NCBI GenBank assembly: GCA_030620925.1
Contig: JAUXIQ010000063.1
Location: forward strand, 1-8,614
Origin: JAUXIQ01 sp030620925 [NCBI: Nitrospinota bacterium]
Lineage (GTDB): Bacteria > JAUXIQ01
Length of the DNA stretch: 8,614 nt
Direction: 5' to 3'
Position 1 is the first letter of the stretch; each line of letters opens with the position of its first letter. A model generated the notes under the pieces. That model was given only the letters and a program-made list of their open reading frames with translations. It did not search any database and was not told the origin of the DNA. A program made the position numbers and the translations under genes. Below, piece by piece: positions 1 to 6,739 of the stretch.

Positions 1-1089
1 CATAGGGGTGTATATGTTCAGAAAAGTGAAGCGCCAGATGGCGAAAGCCCTGAATGTCATTCCCAGAATGATGAGATACTTGGTGTCTATGTAATCCCCC
101 AACCGCCCGAACATGAGGGAGCTGAAGCTGGTTACCATGACTGAGGGAAGCATGATGAGGCCCGCCTGCAATGGCGTGAACCCGCGGAAGGTCTGGAGAT
201 AAATCTGTATCAGGAAGAATGTCCCGAAGAGGTCCATCTCATTCACGAAACCCACCAGGTTGAGAATGGTGAAGTTGAACTTTTTGAACAGGCGCAGGTC
301 CACCATGGGGTGCTTGCCTTTGAGCTCGGCCAGCACGAAGGCCCCTCCTCCCACCGCGGCCAGGATGAAGAGCGTGATTATATAGTTCGAACCCCAGCCT
401 TCCCGCCTCCCCTGGCTCAGGGCCATCAGCAGGCAGACCACGAAAACGGCGAGCGATGCGATCCCCGGGACATCCAGGGGCCGCCTTTCCTTTCGCTCGC
501 TCTCCCTCAGGATTATCTTACCCACCGTCATTCCAACCACGCTCAAGGGCACTGAAATATAAAAGATGTAGCGCCAGCTTATTTCCTCCACCAGGTAGCC
601 ACCGAGGGGAAAGGCGATCATGGAGGCCGAAAAGAGGGAGAATATGGATATCCCCATGGCCAGCCCATGCTGGTGGGGGGGGAAAGCCTCGTAGAGGATC
701 ACCATCCCTATGGGGGTTGCCATTCCGGCCACTATGCCGGAAAGGACGCGGAAAAAGATGAGAGATTCTATATTCCAGGCAATCCCGCTCAACAACATGC
801 AGAAAAGGAAGACACCCATGGCAAGGAGGAAAAGGTTCTTGTTGCCCAGCCATCCCCCCAGCCAACCCACGGTGGGAGTGGTCACGGTAAAGGCGATCAT
901 ATATGCGTTGAGCACCCACTGGGCCTGGTCGAGATTCGCCCCGAAAGAGGACATGATTTTGGGTATGGCCAGATTGACTGCGGATATGTTAAGGTTTATG
1001 GACAGCATCCCCATGGTAATGGCGAAGGAGGCCCACCACTTGTAGCTGTCCTTCAAACCATCGGCGCTCTCCATTCCATCCATGCTCAT
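1..1089 (-). CDS. MFS transporter, DHA2 (EmrB/QacA-like, 14-TM) family, C-terminal end missing
   Basis: This is probably an inner-membrane, proton-coupled exporter of small molecules. Reading leftward from ATG at 1089, the frame stays open for 363 codons to the window edge, so the C-terminus is missing; family members are usually about 450-530 residues. Hydrophobic segments alternate with short loops. TM1 ends in NLAIPKIMSSF, and AQWVLNAYMIAF follows as in DHA2 proteins. FPLGGYLVEEISWRYIFYISVP (about 160-181) is the DHA2 motif C region and the following helix. GRLGDYIDTKYL (328-339) is the second motif A. Two details are unusual: the first motif A reads GWLGGWLGNKNL, without the usual Asp and Arg, and TM1 has Asn where many DHA2 exporters carry Asp. 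The gene starts 30 nt after the methyltransferase stop; GGGAAGG lies about 15 nt upstream, a rather long spacing, so ATG at 1083 or 1074 is possible. The family call is firm; the substrate is unknown. Confidence 0.93.
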   Translation of the reverse strand, partial: MSMDGMESADGLKDSYKWWASFAITMGMLSINLNISAVNLAIPKIMSSFGANLDQAQWVLNAYMIAFTVTTPTVGWLGGWLGNKNLFLLAMGVFLFCMLLSGIAWNIESLIFFRVLSGIVAGMATPIGMVILYEAFPPHQHGLAMGISIFSLFSASMIAFPLGGYLVEEISWRYIFYISVPLSVVGMTVGKIILRESERKERRPLDVPGIASLAVFVVCLLMALSQGRREGWGSNYIITLFILAAVGGGAFVLAELKGKHPMVDLRLFKKFNFTILNLVGFVNEMDLFGTFFLIQIYLQTFRGFTPLQAGLIMLPSVMVTSFSSLMFGRLGDYIDTKYLIILGMTFRAFAIWRFTFLNIYTPM

Positions 1090-1119
1090 TTCGACCGTTT
1101 CGCACCTTCCCGCTCTATC

Positions 1120-2163
1120 TCAGGCTCCGCCCTTTACGGCCACCAGCACGTCGAACATACCCTTGCCCACGCTGAAGCGTTTCAAATCACCGAACCCGGC
1201 TCCGGTGATGAGCGCCTCCTGCTCGGGGCGGGTCTGAAGGTGATGGCCCATGATCATCTCCCGGTACTGATCGAAGATGCCCCGCTCGAAATCTATCTGT
1301 CGAAATTCGCTGATAGCAGCCGGATAGGGGAAATCGACGTTCACCAGCCGACCCCCTTTCTTGAGGGCCCGATAGCTGTTGGCCGCCAATTGCTCCCTGG
1401 CCTCCGGCCTCACCTCGTGGAGGACGACTACCATTATGACGTAGTCGAAAAGGCTCTCATGGGGGAACTCCTCTCCCCCCAGGAACTCTACCCTGACCCG
1501 CCCCTCAAGCTCTTTCTCGCCGATGGCTCGCCGGGCGCGCTCTATGCCGAACCTGTCTACGTCCACCCCCCGGAAGCTGCAGCGGGGATAAAGCTCGGCC
1601 AGCCGGATCATGAGGGTTCCATTGCCGCATCCCATTTCGAGAAATTCCGCCCCCCGCTCCATATCCTCCTGCATCCCTTCCACCCTGGGGACGATTACGT
1701 TTTTGAACGCGGCATAGAGGTTGCGGGTGGATTCGGCCACCGCCTCGGAGAAAGAAGCGTCGCGCTCCTGGTAGGTGAACGCTTCTCCGCTGCGCATATA
1801 GCCGGCGAAGGCTGCCATATCCCCGCTCATGCAGTCCATGGTGAGCTTGATGTTCCCCTCGTAATTGCGCGGGCTGTCCCTCTGCACCAACACTTCCTCC
1901 AGCCCGGCCTGGAGAATGAAACGGTCTCCCGGGGCGCAGTCCAGAAGCTCATAATGGTAGGCCGTCGTACACCATACATAGAGATAGGGTTCATGCAGCC
2001 CCAGCTCCTCCGCAAGCTCCGGTACGCTAACCCCATTCCCGTGAGCATTAATGGCGGCAAAGAGCCCCAGCTCCATCCCCGTCCGAAGGAGGAGCATAGC
2101 CACATAACCCTTTTCGTAAGTCTTTATTTTCTGCAGCTGATCCGCTGCGGTGGGTCGTTCCAC
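1120..2163 (-). CDS. SAM-dependent class I methyltransferase with N-terminal winged-helix domain (Rv2258c-like)
   Basis: This 347-aa cytosolic enzyme is predicted to transfer a methyl group from S-adenosylmethionine to an unidentified small molecule. Residues about 1-100 look like a winged-helix/dimerisation domain (VPELAEELGLHEPYLYVW, then YELLDCAPGDRFIL), as in small-molecule O-methyltransferases and Rv2258c-like proteins. The Rossmann fold follows. Motif I is FLEMGCGNGT (174-183), the acidic ribose-binding loop is GVDVD (199-203), and the post-III region is VVVLHE (245-250) with LKKGGRLV (267-274). The start is GTG, chosen because GGAGG sits 7 nt upstream and the N-terminus fits the family. 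It lies 64 nt downstream of a reductase and 30 nt upstream of an exporter on the same strand, so it is probably co-transcribed with both. Its opposite strand carries a 525-codon open frame that appears to be a high-GC shadow. The methyltransferase fold is firm; the substrate cannot be told. Confidence 0.9.
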   Translation of the reverse strand: MERPTAADQLQKIKTYEKGYVAMLLLRTGMELGLFAAINAHGNGVSVPELAEELGLHEPYLYVWCTTAYHYELLDCAPGDRFILQAGLEEVLVQRDSPRNYEGNIKLTMDCMSGDMAAFAGYMRSGEAFTYQERDASFSEAVAESTRNLYAAFKNVIVPRVEGMQEDMERGAEFLEMGCGNGTLMIRLAELYPRCSFRGVDVDRFGIERARRAIGEKELEGRVRVEFLGGEEFPHESLFDYVIMVVVLHEVRPEAREQLAANSYRALKKGGRLVNVDFPYPAAISEFRQIDFERGIFDQYREMIMGHHLQTRPEQEALITGAGFGDLKRFSVGKGMFDVLVAVKGGA

Positions 2164-2170
2164 TTCCCTT

Positions 2171-2175
2171 CCTCC
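2171..2175 (-). promoter_or_regulatory. Shine-Dalgarno site fixing the GTG start of the methyltransferase
   Basis: On the minus strand GGAGG lies exactly 7 nt before GTG at 2163. This spacing and strength support a non-ATG start. No in-frame ATG nearby would keep the winged-helix domain complete. Confidence 0.75.
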
Positions 2176-2200
2176 AGCGAGGGAACAGAATTTATATATC

Positions 2201-2217
2201 GGGGGTCGACGACCCCC
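2201..2217 (-). repeat. Perfect inverted repeat / stem-loop 2 in the reductase-methyltransferase gap
   Basis: GGGGGTC-GTC-GACCCCC on the minus strand forms a 7-bp GC-rich stem with a 3-nt loop. As DNA the dyad is 8+1+8 bp. It lies in the 64-nt gap between two co-directional genes, 37 nt before the methyltransferase GTG start. An AT-rich stretch (GATATATAAATT) follows it rather than a U-run, so it does not look like a standard intrinsic terminator. It could be an mRNA processing or stability element, an attenuator, or a protein-binding dyad. Confidence 0.6.
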
Positions 2218-2220
2218 ATA

Positions 2221-2238
2221 CCGGGCCTTACGACCCGG
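2221..2238 (-). repeat. Stem-loop 1 with GNRA tetraloop spanning the reductase stop codon
   Basis: The minus-strand transcript reads CCGGGUC-GUAA-GGCCCGG. This gives a 7-bp stem (one G·U pair) closed by a GUAA loop, which fits the stable GNRA tetraloop class. The UAA in the loop is the stop codon of the upstream reductase. It lies 3 nt from the second stem-loop, so a ribosome terminating here would melt this hairpin. Confidence 0.55.
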
Positions 2239-3142
2239 ATTTGAAAGGCGATAAAATAGCGGCTATGAACGAGTTTACCGGGGCAGGGAAATCCTTCTCT
2301 TCGCTCAAGTGGACCACATGCCCGCTGAGGGCGTCCAACTCCAGAGGTCTTCCCCGTTCCAGATCACGCTGCATGGAGGATTTGAAGTCGAAATGGAGGC
2401 TCTCGGTAAAACCCATGACCTCCCCTATCATCTCTTCGGGGAGATTAAGCTCGCACGACCAAGCCGCCAGATGCACTTCCTCCACGGCCCTTCGGTAAAG
2501 CTCTTTGGTCTCCGCGTTTACCAGCACCACCCCTATCGGAGACCTCACTAAACTGGTCAACCCGCTCAAAGGGCAGATGAACATAAACTTGCGCCATAGC
2601 TCGCTCTTGATATCCTCGGATACCAGGCAGTCGATCCCCGCCCCGGACAAGACTTCGCTCAGAGCCCGGACCCTGGAGGACAGCTCGCCGTCCAGCTCGC
2701 CTATGATCAGACGCCTGAGGCCTCCCGTCTGGGAGATTACGCCCGGAGCGGCTACGGAGGATTCCACGTACGCCACGCCGCCTATCACCCGCTCTTCCCC
2801 TAACACACTGCCAATCTTCCCTTCATTGTCCACGCCGTTCTGAAGTGAAAGAACCGTCGTATCCGCCCCCAAAAGCGGTCTCATGGCCGGAGCGGATTCT
2901 TCCACATGGTAGGCCTTGACGCAGGAGAGGACAAAATCCACAGGCCCCACCTCTTCAGCACTTTCCTCCGCCTTTACCTTCACTTCAAAGCCGCCGGCTA
3001 CGCTCTCCACCTTTAGACCCCGCTCCTTGATACTTCTCAAATGCTCCCCGCGGGCCAGGAACACCACGTCGGCTCCTGCTTTAGCCAGAAGCCCTCCGAA
3101 GTAGCCCCCCACTCCACCTGCTCCAAAAACCGCTATTCTCAT
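2228..3142 (-). CDS. Ketopantoate reductase (PanE/ApbA) family NAD(P)H-dependent oxidoreductase
   Basis: This 304-aa, full-length soluble member of the 2-dehydropantoate 2-reductase family would by homology reduce a 2-oxo acid with NADPH; ketopantoate to pantoate is the classical coenzyme A step. The N-terminal Rossmann motif is GAGGVGGYFG (7-16). SLQNGVDN (99-106) carries the conserved Asn (102) near the cofactor and substrate. The helical C-terminal domain has the catalytic Lys in ELWRKF (K185) and the conserved acidic residue in PLELDAL (E268), with SSMQRD before it. The position four after the catalytic Lys, Asn in E. coli PanE (KLAVN), is Ile here (KFMFI), as I recall for many paralogous members, so pantoate synthesis is not assured. 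The start is ATG with GGAGGT 7 nt upstream. The gene is first in a tandem with a methyltransferase and an exporter, which may point to a specialised substrate. Confidence 0.9.
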   Translation of the reverse strand: MRIAVFGAGGVGGYFGGLLAKAGADVVFLARGEHLRSIKERGLKVESVAGGFEVKVKAEESAEEVGPVDFVLSCVKAYHVEESAPAMRPLLGADTTVLSLQNGVDNEGKIGSVLGEERVIGGVAYVESSVAAPGVISQTGGLRRLIIGELDGELSSRVRALSEVLSGAGIDCLVSEDIKSELWRKFMFICPLSGLTSLVRSPIGVVLVNAETKELYRRAVEEVHLAAWSCELNLPEEMIGEVMGFTESLHFDFKSSMQRDLERGRPLELDALSGHVVHLSEEKDFPAPVNSFIAAILSPFKSGS

Positions 3143-3234
3143 TGCCTACACCTCCGCAGCATATTATTGACATCACAAGTCTATAGATAAACACCGGACC
3201 TGGAGGCCCGATCCCCTTTATTTTTCGCCATCAA

Positions 3235-3263
3235 TTGCCCGGTTACGGCATTCGGGGTATATT
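3235..3263 (+). promoter_or_regulatory. Candidate sigma-70 promoter for ppcA
   Basis: TTGCCC (3235-3240, 4 of 6 matches to TTGACA) and TATATT (3258-3263, 5 of 6 to TATAAT) are separated by exactly 17 bp. Transcription would start near 3270, giving a leader of about 60 nt. This was found by eye and is not tested. Confidence 0.5.
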
Positions 3264-3314
3264 ATGGTAAAAAAGCGGCTTCATCAAGAGCATTGTTTAT
3301 CCCTTCAATCATAC

Positions 3315-3320
3315 AGGGAG
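3315..3320 (+). promoter_or_regulatory. Shine-Dalgarno site supporting the GTG start of ppcA
   Basis: AGGGAG lies 8 nt before GTG at 3329. The ATG at 3321 is in another frame. The next in-frame ATG (3371) immediately precedes the conserved ATQHPDN motif and has no SD, so GTG at 3329 is the preferred start. Confidence 0.65.
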
Positions 3321-3328
3321 AATGACTT

Positions 3329-4843
3329 GTGAACAAGCGTGACGTAAAGTCTTTCTACCCGCCGCCCACCATGGCCACCCAGCACCCGGACAACGCAGCA
3401 CCCCCCTATTGGGGAAAGGAGGCTTACTTTACGGCGGAAGAAGAAGTTGAAGAGTGTTACCGATGTTTCAAAGAGCTCGGCTGCCGGGAATATATGTGGG
3501 ACTGGGAAGGGAAATACGTTGACGAGGCTGCCGCCGACAAGCTGCTGACCCAGTATACCAGCTTCTTCAAGCGTCACCCCCTGGGCGGTGAATTTTTCCT
3601 CACCATCCGGGTGCCTAACATCTGGTTCGAAAAAACAACCCGCACCGCCCGCGCCTTCATGTCCGTGACCACGGCACAGGATATCGCCCTTGAGCTCGAT
3701 CTTCCCGAAGCCCCCGTCTTCCAGATCATTCTCCCCATGGCGGAAAGGGCGGAAATGATGGTGGAAGTGCAGAGTAAATACAGCGAGGTCATAAAGGCCA
3801 AGTGCGTCGCCTTTCAGTCGGACCTGTGCGGGCCGCTGGAAGTAGAGATAATCCCCCTGGTGGAGGATGTGGACCGGTTGATGAACATGGGAGAAATCCT
3901 TGAAGATTACTGCCAACAGTTGAAGAGCAAGCAGAATTCGGTGAGGGGCTTCATCGCCCGTTCAGACCCCTCTCTGCAACACGGTCTGGTGCCTGCTGTA
4001 CTGGCGGCCAAGGTCGCTGTCAATGAACAATACCTCTTCCAAAAGAAAGAGGGCATGCCCGTCTATCCCATGATCGGAGTGGGCTCACTTCCCTTCAGGG
4101 GCGGGCTGACCCCCTACAGGTGTAAAGAGTTTCTGAAAGAATACAAGGGAATCAGGACGGTGACCCTGCAGTCAGCCTTCCGCTACGACTATCCCCTGGC
4201 GGATGTGAAAAAGGCCGTGCGTTACTTGAACAGGGAACTGAGCGGCGCGGCGGAGATCACGCCCGACCCGCTGGATAAAGAGCTCGCGGCCGAGCTCAAC
4301 CATCTGTTCTCTCCCCTTTACCGCAAGACGATCGAAAGCATCTCGCCCCTCATAAACTCCACCTCCGGACATATCCCCGCCCGCAGGGAGAGGATATCAG
4401 AAACGGGCCCACTGGGCTACGCCAGGAGCATGGGGCGTAAAAGCCTCCCCCGCGGGGTGAAATTTACCGCATCCCTCTATTCCCTGGGAATCCCGCCGGA
4501 GATAATAGGCACCGGAAGGGGCCTCAAAGCGGCCGCCTCGGCGGGACTTCTCGATCACCTCAAAAAGGTCTACGTGAACCTCCACCACGACCTCAAGACA
4601 GCCGGTAGCTATTTGAACCTTGAGAACCTGGCCTTTTTAGCCGCATCGCATCCGGCGCTGCACGATGTGGAAGAGGATGCAGCCCTGGTGGAAGAATACC
4701 TGGGCCTCAAGCTGGAACCGACCGAGCTGCACCATTTCCTGCACCGCAACCATGTTTCAAACATCTATCACCTGCAGGGAGCGGGGGAAAATTTCGATAG
4801 CGAAGTGATCGCCGCTGCGCTCTGCCGCCGTAGCTTGGGATGA
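3329..4843 (+). CDS. ppcA: Archaeal-type phosphoenolpyruvate carboxylase (PEPCase type 2)
   Basis: This cytosolic enzyme carboxylates phosphoenolpyruvate with bicarbonate to give oxaloacetate and phosphate, an anaplerotic step into the C4 acids. At 504 aa it is full length for the short archaeal-type family (about 480-530) and far shorter than the roughly 900-aa classical bacterial/plant enzyme. The family N-terminal signature MATQHPDNA is at 15-23 and contains the presumed catalytic His19. Other conserved blocks are IPLVED (175-180), FIARSDPSLQHG (208-219), VGSLPFRGGLTP (251-262), AFRYDYP (283-289) and the PEP-binding arginine loop GTGRG (394-398). Start is GTG with AGGGAG 8 nt upstream. It is a single gene, divergent from the reductase operon and convergent with the HD-GYP gene 27 nt away. 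No obvious intrinsic terminator follows it. The family is common in archaea and patchy in bacteria, so lateral transfer in its ancestry is likely, though I see no base-composition break. The call is very secure. Confidence 0.97.
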   Translation: MNKRDVKSFYPPPTMATQHPDNAAPPYWGKEAYFTAEEEVEECYRCFKELGCREYMWDWEGKYVDEAAADKLLTQYTSFFKRHPLGGEFFLTIRVPNIWFEKTTRTARAFMSVTTAQDIALELDLPEAPVFQIILPMAERAEMMVEVQSKYSEVIKAKCVAFQSDLCGPLEVEIIPLVEDVDRLMNMGEILEDYCQQLKSKQNSVRGFIARSDPSLQHGLVPAVLAAKVAVNEQYLFQKKEGMPVYPMIGVGSLPFRGGLTPYRCKEFLKEYKGIRTVTLQSAFRYDYPLADVKKAVRYLNRELSGAAEITPDPLDKELAAELNHLFSPLYRKTIESISPLINSTSGHIPARRERISETGPLGYARSMGRKSLPRGVKFTASLYSLGIPPEIIGTGRGLKAAASAGLLDHLKKVYVNLHHDLKTAGSYLNLENLAFLAASHPALHDVEEDAALVEEYLGLKLEPTELHHFLHRNHVSNIYHLQGAGENFDSEVIAAALCRRSLG

Positions 4844-4870
4844 GTTTTTGCACAACCCTCCGCCACCCGG

Positions 4871-6703
4871 TCAGAGTTGAGGTATATCGTCAGGAAGTTT
4901 GATGATCTCGGACTTCACGGCCCCGGAGAAGGTCTCCGCAAAGTCGGGATCGAACTGAATCCCGGCATTTTCTTTCAGTTGCTTGAGAGCGCTCCTTATG
5001 CTCATGCCCGTACGATAGGGCCTGCGGGAGGTCATGGCATCGAAAGCATCGGTCACCGTAACGATCCTGGCCAGGTCGGGTATCTCCTCACCGGCGAGCC
5101 CGTCGGGATAACCGGCTCCATCGAACCATTCGTGATGATTGCGCACAATGGACATGCCGTCTTTGTGTAAATTCAGAGGCGATACTATGTAGGCCCCCAC
5201 CACCGTATGGTTCCTGATGACTTCGAGCTCCTGTCTGTCCAGAAACGATTTCTTGAGGAGCAAATTATCGGGTATGCCCAGCTTCCCGATATCGTGCAGG
5301 GGCACTATATCCCTTAAAAGTTCGATACGGTTAACAGACATGCCCAACAGGCCGGCCAGCTCCGTGGAATAATAAGTCACCCTCTCAGAATGGCCCCTGG
5401 TCTGGTTGTCCCTGGCCTCCAGGGCCATGACCAGCGATTGAATGCTGTTGAGGTAACTCTTGCGATTGCTCTCCAGGAGGCGACCGGTCTCAATGGCACC
5501 GGCAATCTGGTTCACGAAAGCGATGAGGTAATCCCTTTCGTGCTGGGTTATGATAGTCTGGCTGGAGCCCTTATCGGCAGCCAGCACTCCGATTACTTTA
5601 TCCCGGACGGTAACCGGCACCACGAAGAAAGAGCTGGGGCTGAACTGTCTTATAATAGGATTATCCCGATTGAGGTTGGAAAATTTTACATCCTCTATGA
5701 ACGACGGCACCCCGCTGTGCGCCACCCGCACCATGAGGTTGTTCATCCTGCTCAGGGAGACGCTGTAGTTGCTGAATCCATCCAGTAATTCTCTGTCTGC
5801 ACCGACTCCCTGACCATATTCCAGCATTCCTTTCTCCTCGTTCACCAGCATCAGCACCGCCCGTTCAAAACCGGTGACTTTGACCATCAAGGTCATCACC
5901 TCTTCCAATACATCCTCCAGCTCGGGCATGGAGACCACCACACGGGTAGCCTCCTGGATGGCGGCGAGACGTTCCACCTTTTCGTTGAGGCTCACGGACA
6001 GGAGGTGCGACTCGGCATATTTCTTCTCCAGCAGGTCTCTCTCTTTTTCCAGTTCCCGCAGGGCCGACTTGAAATTGCGATAGGCGGGTATGAGACCGGC
6101 AAGAAGTTTCTTTATAAACAACCGCCTGCTTCCTGGCTCCCATTTCACATGATATTCGCAGTGAGCCCCCCCCTCGAAGAAGCATTCGGTTTCGGTAAGT
6201 TCCAGGGGAGGTAAACCCCAAACAGTGGTAATGGCTCTGTAAATGCCTTGATTCAACAAACAGAAATCCTTGGTCATCTCCATGCCACCAAACCAATGGA
6301 GTTTCACAACACCGCCGTTTTTAAGCCGCTGCGCTACTTCAACATCTTTCGTGCGATTAAATTTTTGGTTTATGGATTGGACCCGCTTAAGGCCCATGGC
6401 GGGGGTGGTTATGGCTTTCAGGAAGAACTCCTGAATGTAACCCAATCGTCTCTTGCAGACGGCATCGAAACCGGCCCTCATGGCCACGTTTTCGTCGCCC
6501 GTCAATTCCTTGGCCCTCTGGAAAATCTCCTTTATGAGGGAGCAGGAGACCCAGTTATGATCATCGTACAGGAAAGCCCGGGACTCCTCCATGCCATTCA
6601 GCTCCGGATGAATATTATCCAGCAGCCGATCCAAGCTCCCTACGGTTTCCTCTACATAGTCTATAAGGGATTTTGTAACAATACAGTTTATATCCCTGTC
6701 CAT
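4871..6703 (-). CDS. Soluble V4R-like sensor - GAF - HD-GYP cyclic-di-GMP phosphodiesterase
   Basis: This 610-aa signalling protein probably hydrolyses c-di-GMP in response to a bound ligand. Residues about 1-190 form a sensor-like region ending in ETECFFEGGAHCEYHVKW (171-188), whose spaced cysteines (174, 182) resemble V4R-type ligand-binding domains; NQGIYRAITTVWGLPP (151-166) precedes it. A coiled coil (about 210-255) leads to a GAF domain (about 260-408; FFVVPVTVRDKVIGVLAADKG at 359-379). HD-GYP occupies about 418-595: EARDNQTRGHSERV (429-442), HDIGKLGIPD (470-479), NHT with His499, HHEWFDGAGYPDG (523-535) and TDAFDAMTSRRPYR (551-564). All expected metal ligands and the GYP motif appear present, so the domain should be active. 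No membrane helix or signal peptide was seen, so it is cytosolic. Start is ATG with GGGAGG 5 nt upstream. It is divergent from the acyltransferase and convergent with ppcA. The sensed ligand is unknown. Confidence 0.95.
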   Translation of the reverse strand: MDRDINCIVTKSLIDYVEETVGSLDRLLDNIHPELNGMEESRAFLYDDHNWVSCSLIKEIFQRAKELTGDENVAMRAGFDAVCKRRLGYIQEFFLKAITTPAMGLKRVQSINQKFNRTKDVEVAQRLKNGGVVKLHWFGGMEMTKDFCLLNQGIYRAITTVWGLPPLELTETECFFEGGAHCEYHVKWEPGSRRLFIKKLLAGLIPAYRNFKSALRELEKERDLLEKKYAESHLLSVSLNEKVERLAAIQEATRVVVSMPELEDVLEEVMTLMVKVTGFERAVLMLVNEEKGMLEYGQGVGADRELLDGFSNYSVSLSRMNNLMVRVAHSGVPSFIEDVKFSNLNRDNPIIRQFSPSSFFVVPVTVRDKVIGVLAADKGSSQTIITQHERDYLIAFVNQIAGAIETGRLLESNRKSYLNSIQSLVMALEARDNQTRGHSERVTYYSTELAGLLGMSVNRIELLRDIVPLHDIGKLGIPDNLLLKKSFLDRQELEVIRNHTVVGAYIVSPLNLHKDGMSIVRNHHEWFDGAGYPDGLAGEEIPDLARIVTVTDAFDAMTSRRPYRTGMSIRSALKQLKENAGIQFDPDFAETFSGAVKSEIIKLPDDIPQL

Positions 6704-6730
6704 TAAGGCCTCCCATGTGAAAACCTTAAA

Positions 6731-6739
6731 ATTATATCA
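6731..6739 (-). promoter_or_regulatory. Extended -10 promoter element for the HD-GYP gene
   Basis: On the minus strand TGATATAAT is an exact match to the extended -10 consensus TGnTATAAT, ending 27 nt upstream of the ATG at 6703. No good -35 stands at 16-18 bp; TTTACA lies only 12 bp away. That is acceptable for extended -10 promoters. The leader would be about 20 nt and carry the GGGAGG site. Confidence 0.6.

Larger units (their letters stand above)
3143..3328. other. Divergent intergenic region between the reductase operon and ppcA
   Basis: These 186 bp hold the start signals of two divergent transcription units. The reductase SD (GGAGGT on minus) sits at 3150-3155, and the ppcA promoter candidate and SD are listed separately. 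I could not settle on a minus-strand promoter; TTTATC-N17-AATAAT upstream of the reductase is only a weak match. No RNA gene or small ORF with an SD was seen. Confidence 0.7.

Noticed and set aside
518-919. A 133-codon minus-strand frame inside the MFS gene
   Set aside because: It lies out of frame with the MFS reading, which gives clear transmembrane segments and DHA2 motifs. The 133-residue product has none.
2201-2217. Reading the second hairpin as a rho-independent terminator
   Set aside because: No U-run follows on the minus strand, and the next gene starts 37 nt later in the same direction.
667-2244. A 525-codon plus-strand open frame opposite the methyltransferase and MFS genes
   Set aside because: It is antisense to two genes with clear family motifs. 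Its protein is His/Pro/Gly-rich with no recognisable domain. This is a common shadow in GC-rich DNA.
3305-3916. A 203-codon minus-strand frame opposite ppcA
   Set aside because: It is antisense to the strongly conserved N-terminal third of PEPC and has no domain signature or convincing ribosome site.
4844-4870. A bidirectional terminator between ppcA and the HD-GYP gene
   Set aside because: Only 27 nt separate the stops. A TTTTT run is present, but no stem-loop adjoins it.
5865-6296. A 143-codon minus-strand frame within the HD-GYP gene
   Set aside because: It is a frame-shifted reading of the sensor-to-GAF region. The in-frame protein is continuous and domain-complete, so no separate gene or frameshift is needed.
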